Positions 19,882 through 31,143 of a stretch of 64,000 bases of DNA are shown one piece after another; within the stretch, counting starts at the first letter, position 1, and each line of letters opens with the position of its first letter. The stretch comes from Isochrysis galbana (Eukaryota > Haptophyta > Isochrysidales > Isochrysidaceae): positions 2,783,419-2,847,418 of the forward strand of contig CM030939.1 in assembly GCA_018136815.1 (NCBI GenBank), written 5' to 3'. Position numbers and translations under genes: made by a program. A model generated the notes under the pieces. The model saw only the letters and a list, made by a program, of their open reading frames with translations, was not told the DNA's origin and did no database searches.

Positions 19882-22800
19882 ATGGCAGCAGTGCCTGATG
19901 AGCTGGTGGAGCTCGCAGCTGAGCTCGACGCACTCGGTGGTGGAGACAGCCGCGTGGGTGAGGCGGCGGTGTACTGCCGTATACGTCCAGTGGAGTCGGG
20001 TTTGACGGGTGCGCAGATCGTCAACTCCGGCAGCGGCGCGAGCCATGTGCTCGTTCGAGACCCGCATGCCACCGACAGCATGCCCGTGCAGCAGGCGCTC
20101 CGACGCTACCGCGTCTCTTCCCATGGCGTCATCGGTGGTGTGGAGGCCAACGCGCCCGGCGCGGGCGGCGCGAGTCAGGACGATGTGTACTCCTCGCTTG
20201 GGAGTGATCTCTTTGACTGGTGGCTCGCGGGTTTCAATGCCACCCTCATTGCGCACGGGCAGTCTGGCTCAGGCAAGACGTACACCCTGTATGGCCCTGC
20301 AGCCGTTGTCTACGGCAGCCCGACACGGCCTGAGGCGACAGGGCTTATACCGCGGCTACTGAGTCGTGTGTACGGCATGATGGATGCCTCAGGGCGCAAA
20401 GGGCCCGATCTCGCGCTAGCAATTACGTGCTACGAAGTCCGACATTCGGGAGCGGTGGACCTGCTTGCTCCGCCGGAGGCAGATCGAGGTGTTCGCCCTT
20501 CACAACCCAGCCAGATGACGAGTGTGAGTGCACCGACGCTGCTCGACGCATTCTCGCTCCTCGCGACCGCACAATCGCGCTCGCTCAACTGGGTTGTCGC
20601 GTCTTCCGCGGACGCCGGTAGAACGCTCGTCGCTGCACCTGGCCGCGCATCGTTTGTGATCCACCTGACGCTTTACAACGCTCGCCGTACGAGCATCTCG
20701 CATCTCCACATTGTGGACCTTGTCGGCACTGGAGCCTTTGCTCATGTAGGTGCCAGCACGTCTGGACCATCTCCAGGCTATGCCGCTTGTAGCTGCGCCA
20801 CTGATTTCGAGCGCAGATGCCTCTCGCAGCATTTGCTCTCGTTCACGCGCATGCTAGCAGAGCTCGGGCAGCTTGACCCTGCAACTTCTGCTGCCTCGCG
20901 ACGGCCGCTTCTTGCTGCCCGCGATTCCAGGCTGACCCAGGTGCGCACGCGCAAAAGACTGGCTGCATGGTGTGGAATTTGCCTGACTTGATTGTGTACA
21001 TGAGTTACCGCCGCTCAAATTCGACGTGGCCTTCGGATTCTCTTGATTGCATTGGCCGAGAGGTTCTCACCTCGGCTCATCCATCCTTTTCGCTAGGTAC
21101 TGTCTCCTCTTGTTGCGGGCAACGCGCGGACTTTCCTACTTGCGTCCGTCATGGCATCAGCGCCTCATTTCATCGAGACATGTAACACCCTGCGCGTCGC
21201 TTCACGCGCCATGACCATCCGTGCCGCATGCATGCGCTCAATCGGTTTAAAGTGGGCCGATTTGAGCATCAAGCTGCCAGAAGAGGTCCTACCTCTCCCA
21301 CCTCTTGAGCCCGCATTTGGACGCGGTGCCCCGGAGGACGCTGCCTCGCCACCTGGTGCTCCAGAATGCAGCATAGACTTATCAGCGCGATCATACAGCA
21401 GAGAGGTGGAGGGGGCAGGCCCCCCCGCCAAGAAGACTCGCGGGCCGAGTTCTAGGGCTGACAGTAGCCCAAACTCTTCCGAGAGCTGGAGGCACACGAA
21501 CGAAGCCACCGCTGTTGCGACGGGCGCTCCCTCTGAAGCTGCCGTGCACCAGTCAGACAGTGGGTTGGACAGAGATCAAAATGCCCCACATCAGCATCCC
21601 GAAGCCTCGCCGCGACAGCCTCAGATCAGCGAGACTGCAACGATGGTTAAACTACGCTCCATGACGGAGCCGATGAAGATGGCCACTCCGAGGAGCCCCT
21701 CGATGCAGGCTGATCTGAGCGAGGTTGAAGAGATGCGCTTTCTTCCAGTGCGCGGACAAATCGAGGGAGATGTTCACGCCGATCTCCGAGCATGCGAAGA
21801 GCAACTACGCGAGGCACAGGCGAGGGTTAGGGCAGCAGAGCTACGGGAGAGGATGCGGTTGGATACGCAGGTGCCGGGAGGTGGCGGCGACTCCTCTGGC
21901 GATCAAAGAGAACATGCTGGAGGAGAGTGCTCGAGCGCCCTTCGCGATGAGGTGTACATGATGCTCACCCGGTTGGATGCCGGAGGGGTCGATCCATCTT
22001 GGCCTGTTCCGGGTACCTATGCACCATGTGAAATGGAGGGCAAGAGCACCGGCAGCGGCACAGAGGCTGTGACACCCTCGTCGAGCACAACGACGAAGCA
22101 GGCCCAAGAGTGGGTAAGGCAAGAGCTCGAGCGTAGAGTTCAGGCTCAAGGTCGCATTCGGCAAAACGGCAAAGACCAAGCAGAGGCGCCTTCTGCGAGT
22201 GGGCAGCCTTCGACGTACGCTGCAATGCACGCACGACTTTCCGGACGTGACTCTGCCGCCGTCTCGGGGCAAGCGGGCATGGGCATAGAGAGGAGCAATG
22301 CTGCTTGCTCTCAAATCCACACGAGAGTTGGTGTGAGTATATTCCCGCCTCCCGATAGACTGCCCTGGCAGTTGGAAGAATGTGCGGACGCCCCGTGTGC
22401 CACCAACTTAAGCTCTAGCACATCTGTGGAAGAAATTGGCCCGATTTCCTCCATGTTGCGCTCACTCGGCCGCCCTAGCATCGAGCACCACCCCGATAGC
22501 GACACGCGATCTCATCAACAAGATCGGTTGGCTGAGAAGGCCCGCCTCGTGAAGCCCGCGGGCGGAGATCTCATAGATGTTGTGGACGTCAAAGAGGTGG
22601 CGGCAAAAGATACTCAGAGGCCGGCTGCAAAGGAGGGCAGTAAACCGGGCGTTTTTGCCCATGGAGTGCAAAAGTCAACACCGTCATGTACAAGCCACAT
22701 CGACGGTGGCGTAATAGATCCTCCTCCACCCCCTGGTTCGAGCGAGACTGTGTTGCGAATGCTGAAACAAGCTGACTCAGCGTTATGGGCAGAGCGACGG

Positions 22801-24050
22801 CGCGCCGAGGAGCTCGAGCTTGAGCTCAACGAGAGGACAACCGCTCATGAGCTTGCGATTCACGACGCACAGCTCGAGAATCTAGAGGTGCATTAGACAC
22901 TGAGCTTGCCGGCATGAGCCTCTGCCAATGGCACGCCCACCGCGGCTGGATAATGATTGTTAGGCCACTTGCTCTAGCTAGCCGAACAAACGCCCCACTA
23001 CATCCTTCCTACCCTCGTGCGTAGATACGCAAGCAAGTACGCCGATTACAGTCGCAGAGTGGCCACGCCGAAATTTTTGAGCTCTACGAAGGGGAGCTTG
23101 CGTCGCGAGATGCGGAACTTGCTGAGCAGCGGGCAGCCCGAAGTGAGCTAGAAGGGGTCGTTCGCGATTTGCGACTGCAAGTAGAGGCGCAAGCTGCAGC
23201 AGCAGCTAGAGAGAGTCCAATACTAGAGCGTGGTAGCGGGATCGCGGCACCTCTCACAGAATCTGCGCTCGATGTTCGCCCAGCAGCCTGTGCAGTTGTG
23301 GCGGAAGGCCGAGCGGCACGTATCCGTTCATGGAAGCGCGCACTAGAACAAACCCAAAAGGAAAACGCCCGGCTCCGCGCGCAGCTTGCAGATTTACAGA
23401 AGCAGCTGCGCCAATCCAACTTTAATCGGAAGGCGGCGGAGGACTCGTCGAGGAAGCTTCAGAAGGCAAGTCGAGAAAATGAAAGGCTTGCGGCTGAACT
23501 ACGTGACCTTGCCCTGACCCAGTCACAAACGCTAGCCAATCAGCAGCGCGTCGAAGCCGAACACCAACAGCTGCAGCTCAAACAAACAGAGACGTCGCGA
23601 AGGTGTGAGGAGCTAGAGGAAGCGCTGGCACTCTCATCGGCAGCACATCAGCAATTGGCCCATGAGAGGCAGCGGGAAGCTGTGCTCCTTCGCGCTCCAC
23701 GCTCTTTGGGCCAATTGGAGTCGCGCAACAAGTCACGCGGCCGGCCACCAGCAAAAGGATCGATTGTAGACAACCTCTTGCAAGTGGAGACGGAGCTTAA
23801 AGCGGCCGGCACGCGATTGCCACGAGTTCACGTCCTTCTTCGTGCGGCGATGCGCGATGCTGAAGCGCTTGAGGAGGCGAGGCGCGAGGAAGCAAGCCGG
23901 GGAGAAGAGCTCATTCAAATGTTGGTGGCACAGATGGCGACCAAGGCCGTTGAGGACGATTCTTCGCAAGCAGAGGCATCGGGCGGGGGTAGGAGGCCAA
24001 CGACGGTTCCGCTAGATAGTCGTCGCGCGCATGGCTTGAAGGCGCGGTAG
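19882..24050 (+). CDS. divergent kinesin with N-terminal motor
   Basis: Exons 19882-20940, 21097-22887 and 23025-24050 join in phase 0 to give 1,291 aa. The P-loop GQSGSGKTYT is at residues 126-135. The switch II region reads HIVDLVGTG (276-284), where kinesins usually have DLAGSE. I cannot find the usual switch I NxxSSRSH; the matching region reads LNWVVASSADAGR. Motor helix 4 and the end of the motor are clear: LLAARDSRLTQ joins VLSPLVAGNARTFLLAS and ETCNTLRVASRA, with N383. Intron 1 falls inside this region. The middle (about 400-900) is Ser/Glu/Pro-rich and probably disordered. The last exon is Gln/Glu/Arg/Leu-rich coiled coil. ATP may bind, but hydrolysis coupling is doubtful. The subfamily is not assignable. 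Confidence 0.9.
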
Positions 24051-24175
24051 ATTGTGATTGAAAGAAAGTCTCACAATGAGAGAACGGTTCGGGGACGCGT
24101 CCAGCTCTCTTGCTCAGTGCAACGCCTCGCGCTCTTGACTTCCAATGCATCAACATGATGCATATTGCCACTGAA

Positions 24176-24181
24176 AATAAA
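24176..24181 (+). terminator. possible polyadenylation signal
   Basis: AATAAA 125 bp after the kinesin stop codon. It is weakly supported, as most other genes here lack a clear signal. Confidence 0.3.
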
Positions 24182-24605
24182 CAGCTCCGCCATATCACAG
24201 TGTGGATCAACTTCAATTCCAAGCGCTGGCGTGTGTGGGCATGCGAGCATGAATACTGCCTTGTATGAAAACTACGCAAACGAAGGGTTTGAACTAACGT
24301 TCAAGTGAAACTAGTTCGCTGAAGCCAACGCGGAGGGTCGATGAGAAATCCAAACTCCCGCGGGGGGAGAAGGCGATGTGCGGAGAGACCTTCTAGCTTC
24401 TAATTAAATTATTGGTGTTATATCCTAGCCAACCCCACTAGCTAATTGGACAAAACTTTTCAGTCCCGGAATCCCGCCATGCCTGATGCCTGACGAGCCA
24501 AGTGTCCGAGTGGTAATGGGGGGAGGGGACAGTGCCCCCTCCCCTCGGTATTTGTCCTCCCCCCAGTGCACGCACCGACCTTACGCACCCCAGCACACCC
24601 TCTCC
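24182..24605. other. intergenic, no gene seen
   Basis: Kinesin 3' flank and a GGGGAGGGGACAGTGCCCCCTCCCC inverted pair near 24520-24545. No coding frame is supported. Confidence 0.45.
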
Positions 24606-24885
24606 TCGAGGCCACGCTGGGGGAAAACCCCTTTCGGGTAAAACAACGCAGGGGGGGGGGGGCACTCATGAATCTGTGAATCTAGAATCTAGGGGTCTAG
24701 AGCGCTAATCTCCTTCGTCAGTGCGAGTGGCCGCGGCGAGCCGCGCCCCTTCCCTCGCTGGCTTTGGCGCCACCCATCTTCTTTTACCTAAACGGGGCAA
24801 GAAGATACGTTCGCGCCGGAGGGGGGAGCCGCCGCTCCCCCCTCCCCTCTCTCTTCCCTCTTCCTCCTCTCTTCCCTGCGGCGGG
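24606..24885 (+). repeat. dispersed repeat family G, copy 2
   Basis: Homologous to 800-1060 in the same orientation, from GCTGGGGGAAAACCCC through a 12-G run to CTTCCTCCTCTCTTCCCTGCGG. It carries a small insertion relative to copy 1 at 24672-24705. Confidence 0.8.
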
Positions 24886-25514
24886 GGCGCGGGGGCCCAT
24901 GCAGGGCGTATGGGTTCACGTTTACCCGGTGTTGACCCACTTTGCGTTAACACTAACACCTCCATTGGCTAGGTGTGGCACATGCGTTAACACCTCAATC
25001 TGCAAGTGTTGGTATACCATCAGCAGGTTAACACCACACCGCTGGTACCGTGTACTGTGCACCCACGCAACCACAAACTGTTACGTGCTGCCGCGCATGC
25101 GCTCGCGCGAGCTGCACGGCCAAGTGGAGAGTTGCTCTCCGGCGCGGGCGCCACGGCAGACGCGGAGCTCGCGTGGCTGCGCTTGCTGCTGCGCGTTGCG
25201 CTGCGGCCGCTGTGCAGGCGGCGCGCCCGCGTACGACAGGACCGTGCTGCTCCCTGTGCCGAGCCGCTCCTTTGCCCGTACGTTGCGCGCCGACTTCGAG
25301 TACCCACCTGGGGGCCCCTTGGTGGCTGCTGCATGCCCTGGGGAGGCCCCAGACCCATCGGCGCGTGCTGGCTGCGAAGCGCTGATGCCTGCGAAGCGAT
25401 AGCGATAGCCTCTACACGGCACTTGTGAAGTCGGAGCGCTGTCGACATTAAGGCCCTTCATACCGGCATTTGTTATGTGCGCCCGACACTTTTCTGAGCC
25501 CCTTGTCACAACTC
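24886..25514. other. GC-rich region, no recognised gene
   Basis: Several overlapping open frames span 25040-25430 on both strands, with Ala/Arg-rich products and no family resemblance. GTTAACA occurs four times at 24950-25035. I see no support for choosing any frame. Confidence 0.4.
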
Positions 25515-28165
25515 TCAGCCATCCACATACAATGCCCCGCGCACACAAACAACCTTGCCCACTGTTGTAGGTAGTAGCTCTCGCGGAGAAATCTCACTCC
25601 GACCATTCTCTGCCGGCTGCACCGTGTGTGAATGTGCTGGCTGGAGCATAGGAAGAACAGATCGTTCGTCCTTCTGAAGTACTAAACAGGTAAGCGGCTG
25701 GGCGGGTTGGTTGGCGGCTGGCGGAGGGGGCAGGTTGAGGAAGGACCCATGCTTGTCGAGAGGCTGTGAGAGAAGTTCAAATTCGCCACCCTGCGGAAAT
25801 TCCAAAATCCAAACTCGGTGTGAGCATCTCGGAAGACAGGTTGCACTCGAACGTTTCCATCTGGATTCAGCAAGTTTGCGTTAGGAGCTCACGAGACCGG
25901 ACTCGCAAGCGCGCACCTGGGCCTCACGGAAGATTTGCGCGATGCGCTGAATCGAGCCTGGGAGAAGTCCACCGCTTGCAAGCCCTCCGACTGAACGGTC
26001 GGCACAGTCGATGTCCACTCGGTGCCGTACCTATGACATACAGGAAACCAGGGTTATGGTACTAGGAGCCAAGACATGGATGCGACGCAAATAAGGGTGC
26101 CCTGCCATGTCGGCACTGAAATCTTACCTCGTTGAGGGTGCCGCCAGCCACACGAACAGTTCCTCGATAATGGATTCGAGGCGCATGCGGAGCACCATGT
26201 AAAAATGGCGCTGGCGACAAAAATTGCACCGATAGGTGGTATGTGTGTCGTCCAGCCTGATGTGGAACACGGAGGCGGTAAGAAAGGAGAGCTCACTTTT
26301 CGTAGCAGCATCTAGCCACGTCGGCGTACGGTTCTTTCGACAACCCACATGCGCGAAAATGTGGCCGTCGTGCTCAAGGCCTTTTGGATCGTGGCAAATT
26401 GCTTCAATGCAAGAAGTTCCAGCGTGTCACCTGTAAGAAATCGTAAAGAGCGTGAAGGCTTGCAGTGCCACGGAAAAGCAGAACCGACGCGGCTTTCCCA
26501 TCGACACTGGAGAGCCACCGTTCAAGAATCATCTCACGCTCCCACAAGGAACTCGTAGGCACGCTGTCCGCACCACGCGAGGCGCTTCGAGCATGCTCAG
26601 ATATATTGTGTCCGAAATTGAGCTCGCGTAGTTCGGCCAGATACCTGCACGAAGCGAAAAAGCGGGTCGGGCGATTCTGGTTCAGCTTGCATTTGCAGCG
26701 CAAGAGGAGGCAGCGCGCTTCGAACGTGACAACATTCACCCAGTCCCTCGGCACAAGAGGGGCTGACTTGCAAACAGCTGACACGCAATTCAGCGTGCAC
26801 CGCACAAGCCGGCCAGAGTAGGTAAAAAGAACGCTGCGGCTAGCATAGCTCAAAGAAGTGGCCGGATGGAATGAACAGCAGCCGATGCACGCTCTGGAAT
26901 AGGTAGCGTGCTAGGCGGATGCTATGACTTGAGGACGTGCATACACACCTCTCTCCCGGCGGGCTCGGTTCGAGAGCCGATGCACCTTCGACATTCACCA
27001 AATGAGCGCGTGGCATTTCGAAGGGCACTCCAGCCGCCCTAAGCTGCATTCGGAGTCCTCGGTGCGATGGAGCGAGCACGGCATAGCTGGCATGGGAGCC
27101 ACCCCTCAAAAGGTACTCCCAAATAGAGGGCGCTCCATCGCTAGTTTCGTTGCTGCAAGCACTTGCGCTCATTGAACTGTGCGCACCACCGGCGGCATCT
27201 TCGTGTGCAGTGACGGTACCTGTGCTATTTGTTCCAGTGCCGACAATGGTAGCAGCAACTGCTTGCTCCCTCAATGCTGCCACCGAGACCGGAATCGCCC
27301 CATTCCGCCACAGCAGCGTGAAAGAATCATTGTGCGCATAGAAGTAAGGCAGCCGTCCCTCACGGAGGTCAAAATAGAGCGAGCGCAATGCCGCCTGTGA
27401 GCGAGAAGACGGGCAACTAATACATCGGGGAACGAGGAATGCTCACTAAAGTGCCAAAAAGGTCTAGCGGTAGCAGCGCCTAGCAGGACGTGCCGAGGTC
27501 GTAGGTGGAGGAATGGAGCACACCTGCCAGCTCTCACGCATCATTCGGCTATATGCGACTTCTGCCGGTCCGACGTCGACACCAGCAAGCTGCTTGCTGA
27601 CGAGAGGCGGCAGCCGCTGAGCTGGGTGCCGCCAGCTCATCAAAGCCGCCCTCAGCCGTATACCGAGGGCGTGTTCGGTCACCACATCCAATTCAGCGTT
27701 GCCGGTGCTTGATGTTGAGGCATGCGCAGCGCCCGGCCGAACGAGCTCGACTGCATTGCCGAGGTTGGCAGCGCGCATAGCCTCACCATCTATGGCTGCA
27801 GACTGTGCGACGCACCATTCCAGCGAGCGTAACGACGAGATTGAGCAGCTCCGCTTCGGCGCCCAATCCACCGGCACGGAACTGACGGGCATTCCCGATG
27901 GCGCTGCAAAGCCTCCGTTTGCTCCGCTCAGAAACCGGCTTCGTCCGAGGCGCGAGGGCGCTGTGCCGTGGTTGTCGATGCCAAGCGCTTCTCCCAGCAG
28001 ATTCGTCGGCTGTCGCATCACAATCGCCGACGAGGAACTGTTCTGCAGCGGCGAAGGCCGCTTAGGCGCCGGCTCCGCCGGCGCGTTGTGCACCGCGAGA
28101 ACCCCCATGTTGGGCGAGGGCCTATGGCGAGGGCTTGGCGTCATCTTGCGCTTGGTGGCCACCAT
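25515..28165 (-). CDS. DONSON: DONSON / Humpty-dumpty-like replication factor
   Basis: Six exons chain in phase: 28165-27524, 27394-26949, 26644-26431, 26256-26128, 26030-25917 and 25790-25515, about 606 aa. The family core is plain: ESWQ joins AALRSLYFDLREGRLPYFYA, then DSFTLLWRNGA, YAVLAPSHRGLRMQLRAAGV, KAASVLLFRGTASLHALYDF, LSPAPFLHGAP and GGLLPGSIQRIAQIFREA. In animals DONSON helps assemble the CMG helicase at origins; the plant homologue is needed for S-phase. The N-terminal ~200 aa are low-complexity Ser/Pro/Arg-rich, as is usual for this family. The last exon matches weakly and ends short of the animal C-terminus, so the 3' end is uncertain. A 15-nt microexon near 26300 is possible. 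The gene is divergent from the frame at 28776. Confidence 0.85.
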
Positions 28166-28775
28166 GACGTTTCCGGTTGCCGACCAGAGCCCGCGCAAGC
28201 CCGCCCACGAGGGCGGGAGAGAAAGGGAAGGGGGACGGAGGGAAAGAGGTAGCTGCGAGGCGGGCAGGAGGGCAGGAGAGCGCGGGCAGCGCGGCCGCCA
28301 GAACCCCCGGGGCAAGAGAGGGGGAGATGAGAAAGCGCGGGAAAGAAAGATTCTTTTGTTAGACCTCTTCATGTCTCCCCTCTTGCCAACAGTCGGGAAA
28401 TTCAGTGAAAATTGGCGGAACGCGCGATTTTTATATAAAATCTGGCAGGGCAAGTTTACTCACTCTAGGGGGGTAAACCTCCTCTCGTTGGCGAGAAAAT
28501 TGCCGCTCGCGCTGTGGAAAATCTGGCCGCTCGCTACCGGCTGCGACTGACGCCACTGAGGTTCCCCATTCCCCATGGACTGTGACTGTGACGACCTGGA
28601 ACTCAGATGTGAGGGAGGCGCCAGGCTTGGCGCCACTCAGTTAGCCTGGCGCGATGGCTCCGCGCGCCCGAGCAACGATTCGTCATTGGTCGAGCCGAGC
28701 GGACGAGAGGCGCAGGATTCTGCGCGCCGTGCTCGGCGATCGGCGATCATCGATCGACAATAAGACAATAAGGCC
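28166..28775. promoter_or_regulatory. divergent intergenic region
   Basis: 610 bp between the DONSON-like ATG (minus) and the ATG at 28776 (plus). A purine tract on the plus strand (28205-28360) places a pyrimidine tract just upstream of DONSON on its coding strand. It may hold a shared promoter; no TATA box is evident. Confidence 0.4.
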
Positions 28776-29003
28776 ATGGCAGACCTGGAGAAGGAGAAGG
28801 GGAAGGGGATTGGGATTGTGAAGAAGCTGTCGGAGGACATAGATGAGCTGCCCGCGAGCGGCTGCAGCAAAAAGGAGGAGCGCGAGAAGGCCTCGCTGCA
28901 CAAGCGCAAGGCGAACCATTTGGCGGCTGCGAGGAGGCCTCAAGCCGACGGGGAACTCCACTCAGGGTCATACAACGAGACGGGCCCCGACTCGACCCTC
29001 ATG
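28776..29003 (+). CDS. orphan first exon of unrecognised protein
   Basis: ATG-initiated 76-codon frame ending at a good donor (CTCATG|GTGAGC). The product is Lys/Glu-rich: MADLEKEKGKGIGIVKKLSE, then KKEEREKASLHKRKANHLAA. It is followed at once by the AT-richer element carrying the 29023-29613 frame, so downstream exons may be displaced or lost. No later exon was found. It could also be an intact host gene with a very long intron. Confidence 0.35.
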
Positions 29004-29022
29004 GTGAGCTCGGCCCGGTGTC

Positions 29023-29613
29023 CTAGGACCGAGCTTTTTTGTATTTGATGTTGCTGGGCCTTGTGGGTTCAATCTTTACGGGAGCTGAACCCGAACCGAT
29101 AAGCGGCCTTTTGTTTTCAATCTTTACTTGGGAAGCTGAACCCGAATCGACACCTTCTAACAATTCTTGGAGGTGGGGAATTAATTCCAAATTGACACAA
29201 GTTTTGATTGTACCCAGCAGAACGTCACGACTCATATCGAGGATTGTTTTCTCAGTGAATTTATTGCCCAAGAGAGTGTGTCTAATATAAACCAATGTGA
29301 ATGGTTTATCAATCTCGCAAATGGTGTGTAAGGTGTCTTCAATTTTCGTATTGTGCTTGAAATTGAATACATTGAATAAGAACTGACATTCTTCAGTGTA
29401 CGTCAACAAACTTAGGTCGGCCAGGGAGCCCCCAACCGGCGGCGGCGGACTGATGCTGTCCAATGCTTCCGCTATAACCTGCATGGCAGTTTTAGAATTG
29501 GCATATGGAAAGAGAGGTGTGATGAATTTTTTAAAGTTCTGGCCCATCTTTTTTTTGATCCATTCCAATCGCTTCAGTACTATATCAGCAGGCGCCCTTC
29601 CATTTGTAGACAT
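29023..29613 (-). CDS. unrecognised 196-aa frame in a duplicated mobile block
   Basis: A single uninterrupted frame, clearly more AT-rich than its surroundings, starting MSTNGRAPADIVLKRLEWIK. It has a helical N-terminal half (KKFITPLFPYANSKTAMQVI), a central FTLVYIRHTLLGNKFTEKTI segment and a basic tail. The composition and absence of introns suggest an element- or virus-derived gene, but I cannot name a family. It looks whole. A shorter, broken copy lies in 1290-1534. A perfect 7-bp stem (AGCTCGG/CCGAGCT) flanks its stop region at 29007-29033. Confidence 0.5.
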   Translation of the reverse strand: MSTNGRAPADIVLKRLEWIKKKMGQNFKKFITPLFPYANSKTAMQVIAEALDSISPPPPVGGSLADLSLLTYTEECQFLFNVFNFKHNTKIEDTLHTICEIDKPFTLVYIRHTLLGNKFTEKTILDMSRDVLLGTIKTCVNLELIPHLQELLEGVDSGSASQVKIENKRPLIGSGSAPVKIEPTRPSNIKYKKARS

Positions 29614-29974
29614 GGTTGAGCACTGTGAGGTGGGTGTCTGCCTTTACTCAAATTCTAGAAGATTTTTTTGTACCGGGAGCGTATTTGGAAACGAGGGGTA
29701 CCAAACGAAGGCATACGACCTCGGGCGGGAATCACATTCCAGGAGCACTCCGGAGTCGAGGGGGCGGAGGGAGAGGTGGGGTCGACAAAGAGGGAGAGCA
29801 GGGGCGCAGGGACAGGGCGCAGGGGCAGGAGGGGTACCTGTGACGCGGCCGAGACTGGGGCCGCCCCCGCGCCTTCACCCTCCCTCGCCCTCCCACCCCT
29901 AGGATTGGGACTCCCTCGTGGTGGCCCCGCATCGCGTATTTGGAAACGAGGGGTACCAAATGAAGGCAAACGAC
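29369..29974. repeat. duplicated block, copy 2
   Basis: Partner of 1290-1881, with the same order and nearly the same bases. It has a 26-bp GGGCGCAGGGACAGG-type expansion absent from copy 1. Direct repeats of TTTGGAAACGAGGGGTACC lie at about 29684 and 29940. Both copies end abruptly after ACGACCTC, marking an element boundary. Confidence 0.8.
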
Positions 29975-29984
29975 CTCCGGACGC

Positions 29985-30160
29985 CACCGAGAACAGAGCG
30001 ACCAAGGCCTGCATGCTGGCAACAGCCAGCATGCAGCACACACACCTCACCCTCCACAGCCACACCCAACACACCTCACACACAGGACACTCCAATAGGG
30101 AAGGCCTCCGGGCCTGGCCCCTACACGGCCGCGGTACCGCCCTCGTGCCCCGGCACGGCC
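29985..30160 (+). mobile_element. ORF1-region fragment of retroposon-like family
   Basis: Matches 11590-11770: CACCGAGAACAG, then CTGCATGCTGGCAACAGCC, CACACTCCACAGCCACACC-like CAC repeats and GGAAGGCCTCCGGGCC...CACGGCCGCGGTACCGCCC. It is a remnant without the 5' hairpin. Confidence 0.6.
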
Positions 30161-31143
30161 CCTTATTCATTTCTCTGATTCCCTCCCGTGGGCGACCGTG
30201 TCATTCTCCCAAAATAGACCGCCACGCGCGGGGGAAGGGAGGGGGGTCACTCACCGACGCCATTGCCTTTCGTGGGGCGGGAGGGGGTTCGTGGAGGGGG
30301 GGGAGACGGTTGCCGGGGCAGGTAGGGGGGGACCCTGCGGAATCCTTGGACACCCAGGGGAGGTGGAAAATAGTGGTTAAAAAGAGTGAGTGACCGGGCT
30401 ATAAAGAGGGCGAATGTAGGATCCTGCGACGGTGACTAGTGACTAGCCTACAAGGAGGGGACATAGAAACGCAGACAACTTCTAAAACAAAAAGGTCGAT
30501 CGCGGATGCGACACATCACCGGCCGGCTCACGCACCCGTGCACTTCATAAATGGTGGTAGTGCTTGGAAGTTTGGTGAGGATAACGATGTGGATGTGGGA
30601 TTACTCATAGATGACCTGCAACATGAGCAAGGTCTCTCAACTGACATGGGCTTGCATTGCAGCCAAGCCTCTTCCCGGCAAATCTCAAATCAGGAATCCC
30701 TTGAAGTGCACGCTAGCGTGAGCAGTGAGGCGGGAGAAGGGTCAGCTTCGACATCCATGCAAAAGGAGCAAGGGGCAAGGGGAGACTGAATTAAGCAATG
30801 TGAATTCGGCTGAGTCAGAGGGCACAGGCATGAGTGTGAGTGAGGTGGAGCGCGACAGCCAAAATAAACCTCCCCGCGCCTTCAACATGGGAGGTTCCTC
30901 GTCAGTGATGTATCGTCCAAAGAAACGTTTATTGTATCGACAGCGCAGCAGCGCAGCGCATGATGGGCCGACGGAGTTCGTTCGTCTTCTCGTCTACTGT
31001 AACGATTTCCTGGTCGGCGCCGTGCTGGCGTAGATCGCTGGACGGGGCCGCCGTCTGGGTCAACCCCAGCACAGGGCCGTGTTTGTACCCACTGCGCTGC
31101 AAGCGAGAAAAGTCGAGAGGAAAGGCAGGCAGCTCCCCGCGCG
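30161..31143. other. no confident gene; carries SIADATH motif
   Basis: G-rich sequence (30220-30370), then an open frame at about 30440-30789. That frame includes TKRSIADATHHRPAHAPVHF, encoded by the dispersed GTCGATCGCGGATGCGACACA motif, and a Ser/Glu-rich tail. The frame is not recognised and may be element-derived. Confidence 0.35.

Noticed and set aside
25050-25430. Overlapping Ala/Arg-rich frames on both strands
   Set aside because: Four frames overlap with similar composition; none shows family motifs or splice partners, so no choice is justified.
30439-30789. 116-aa frame as a host gene
   Set aside because: Its start is not ATG and its first part is the dispersed SIADATH motif; more likely element-derived.
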